Below, piece by piece: positions 5,918-5,977 of a stretch of DNA of 5,977 bases. The notes under the pieces are model-generated. The model worked only from the letters and a program-made list of their open reading frames with translations, was not told the origin of the DNA and did not search any database. Made by a program: the position numbers and the translations under genes. The DNA lies in the NCBI GenBank assembly GCA_003448025.1, contig DLXL01000491.1, forward strand, positions 1-5,977, given 5' to 3'. How positions within the stretch are numbered: the stretch's first letter is position 1; the number at the start of each line of letters is the position of its first letter. The DNA comes from Saprospirales bacterium (lineage in GTDB: Bacteria > Bacteroidota > Bacteroidia > Chitinophagales > Saprospiraceae).

Positions 5918-5977
5918 CCAAATCACAAATCAAAAATCGCAAATCCAATAAACAAATCGGAAATCGGAAATCGGAAA
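5918..5977 (-). repeat. Right array of 7-bp repeats (AAATCGG type), inverted relative to the left array
   Basis: The + strand runs through AAATCAC/AAATCAA/AAATCGC-like units and ends with three perfect tandem AAATCGG copies (5954-5974) reaching the window edge. The reverse complement (CCGATTT) is the same heptamer family as the left array. The best inverted pair is 5860-5874 with 5935-5949, 14 of 15 bases complementary. The rest of 5835-5977 holds only the candidate -7 box; I see no gene there. Confidence 0.7.

Noticed and set aside
5835..5948. N-terminal extension of the DinB-like protein to an ATG at 5948
   Set aside because: The extra 38 residues are translated heptamer repeats and cover the candidate -7 box. 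DinB-like sequence begins at the ATG at 5834.

Overview
The window looks like a piece of a Bacteroidota chromosome, plausibly from the Saprospiria/Chitinophagia part of the phylum. The evidence is a long kinesin-light-chain-type TPR-CHAT protein of the sort common there, weak or absent Shine-Dalgarno sequences, a TAnnTTTG-type -7 promoter box, and AT-rich heptamer repeats between genes. This placement is inferred; no phylogenetic marker is present.

Layout. (1) Positions 1-200 are the right end of an IS5-family (IS903-like) insertion sequence. They hold the transposase C-terminus, with an internal TGA, and an 18-bp terminal inverted repeat ending at 200. (2) At 201 the sequence switches abruptly into the middle of a TPR gene that runs to 780. 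Its 5' part is missing, apparently because the IS inserted into it, and it also carries an in-frame TAG at 427-429. (3) Seven bases later, at 788, a large TPR-CHAT peptidase gene begins with a clear signal peptide. An in-frame TAA at 953-955 breaks it, and the same frame then continues intact to 4213. The body has twelve TPR units at an exact 42-residue period followed by a CHAT protease domain with its His-Cys dyad. (4) Convergent with it, separated by 3 bp, is a complete group I cysteine desulfurase gene (5371 to 4217, minus strand). (5) Upstream of that, on the same strand, is a small DinB-family gene (5834 to 5394). (6) The right edge (5835-5977) is intergenic. It has a candidate promoter for the DinB gene framed by inverted arrays of a 7-bp repeat.

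How the parts relate. The TPR gene and the TPR-CHAT gene are probably one plus-strand operon whose leading gene was cut by the IS. The TPR-CHAT product would be an exported, TPR-scaffolded caspase-like protease if the TAA is an error or is suppressed. If initiation is internal, it would be a cytoplasmic protein lacking the leader. The minus-strand pair (DinB-like, then cysteine desulfurase) looks like an ordinary two-gene housekeeping unit.

The most notable pattern is that three consecutive reading frames in the first kilobase each contain one in-frame stop, and each is a different stop codon (TGA, TAG, TAA), with no frameshifts. This argues against codon reassignment. It favours either recent point-mutation decay next to an IS or base errors in the assembly.
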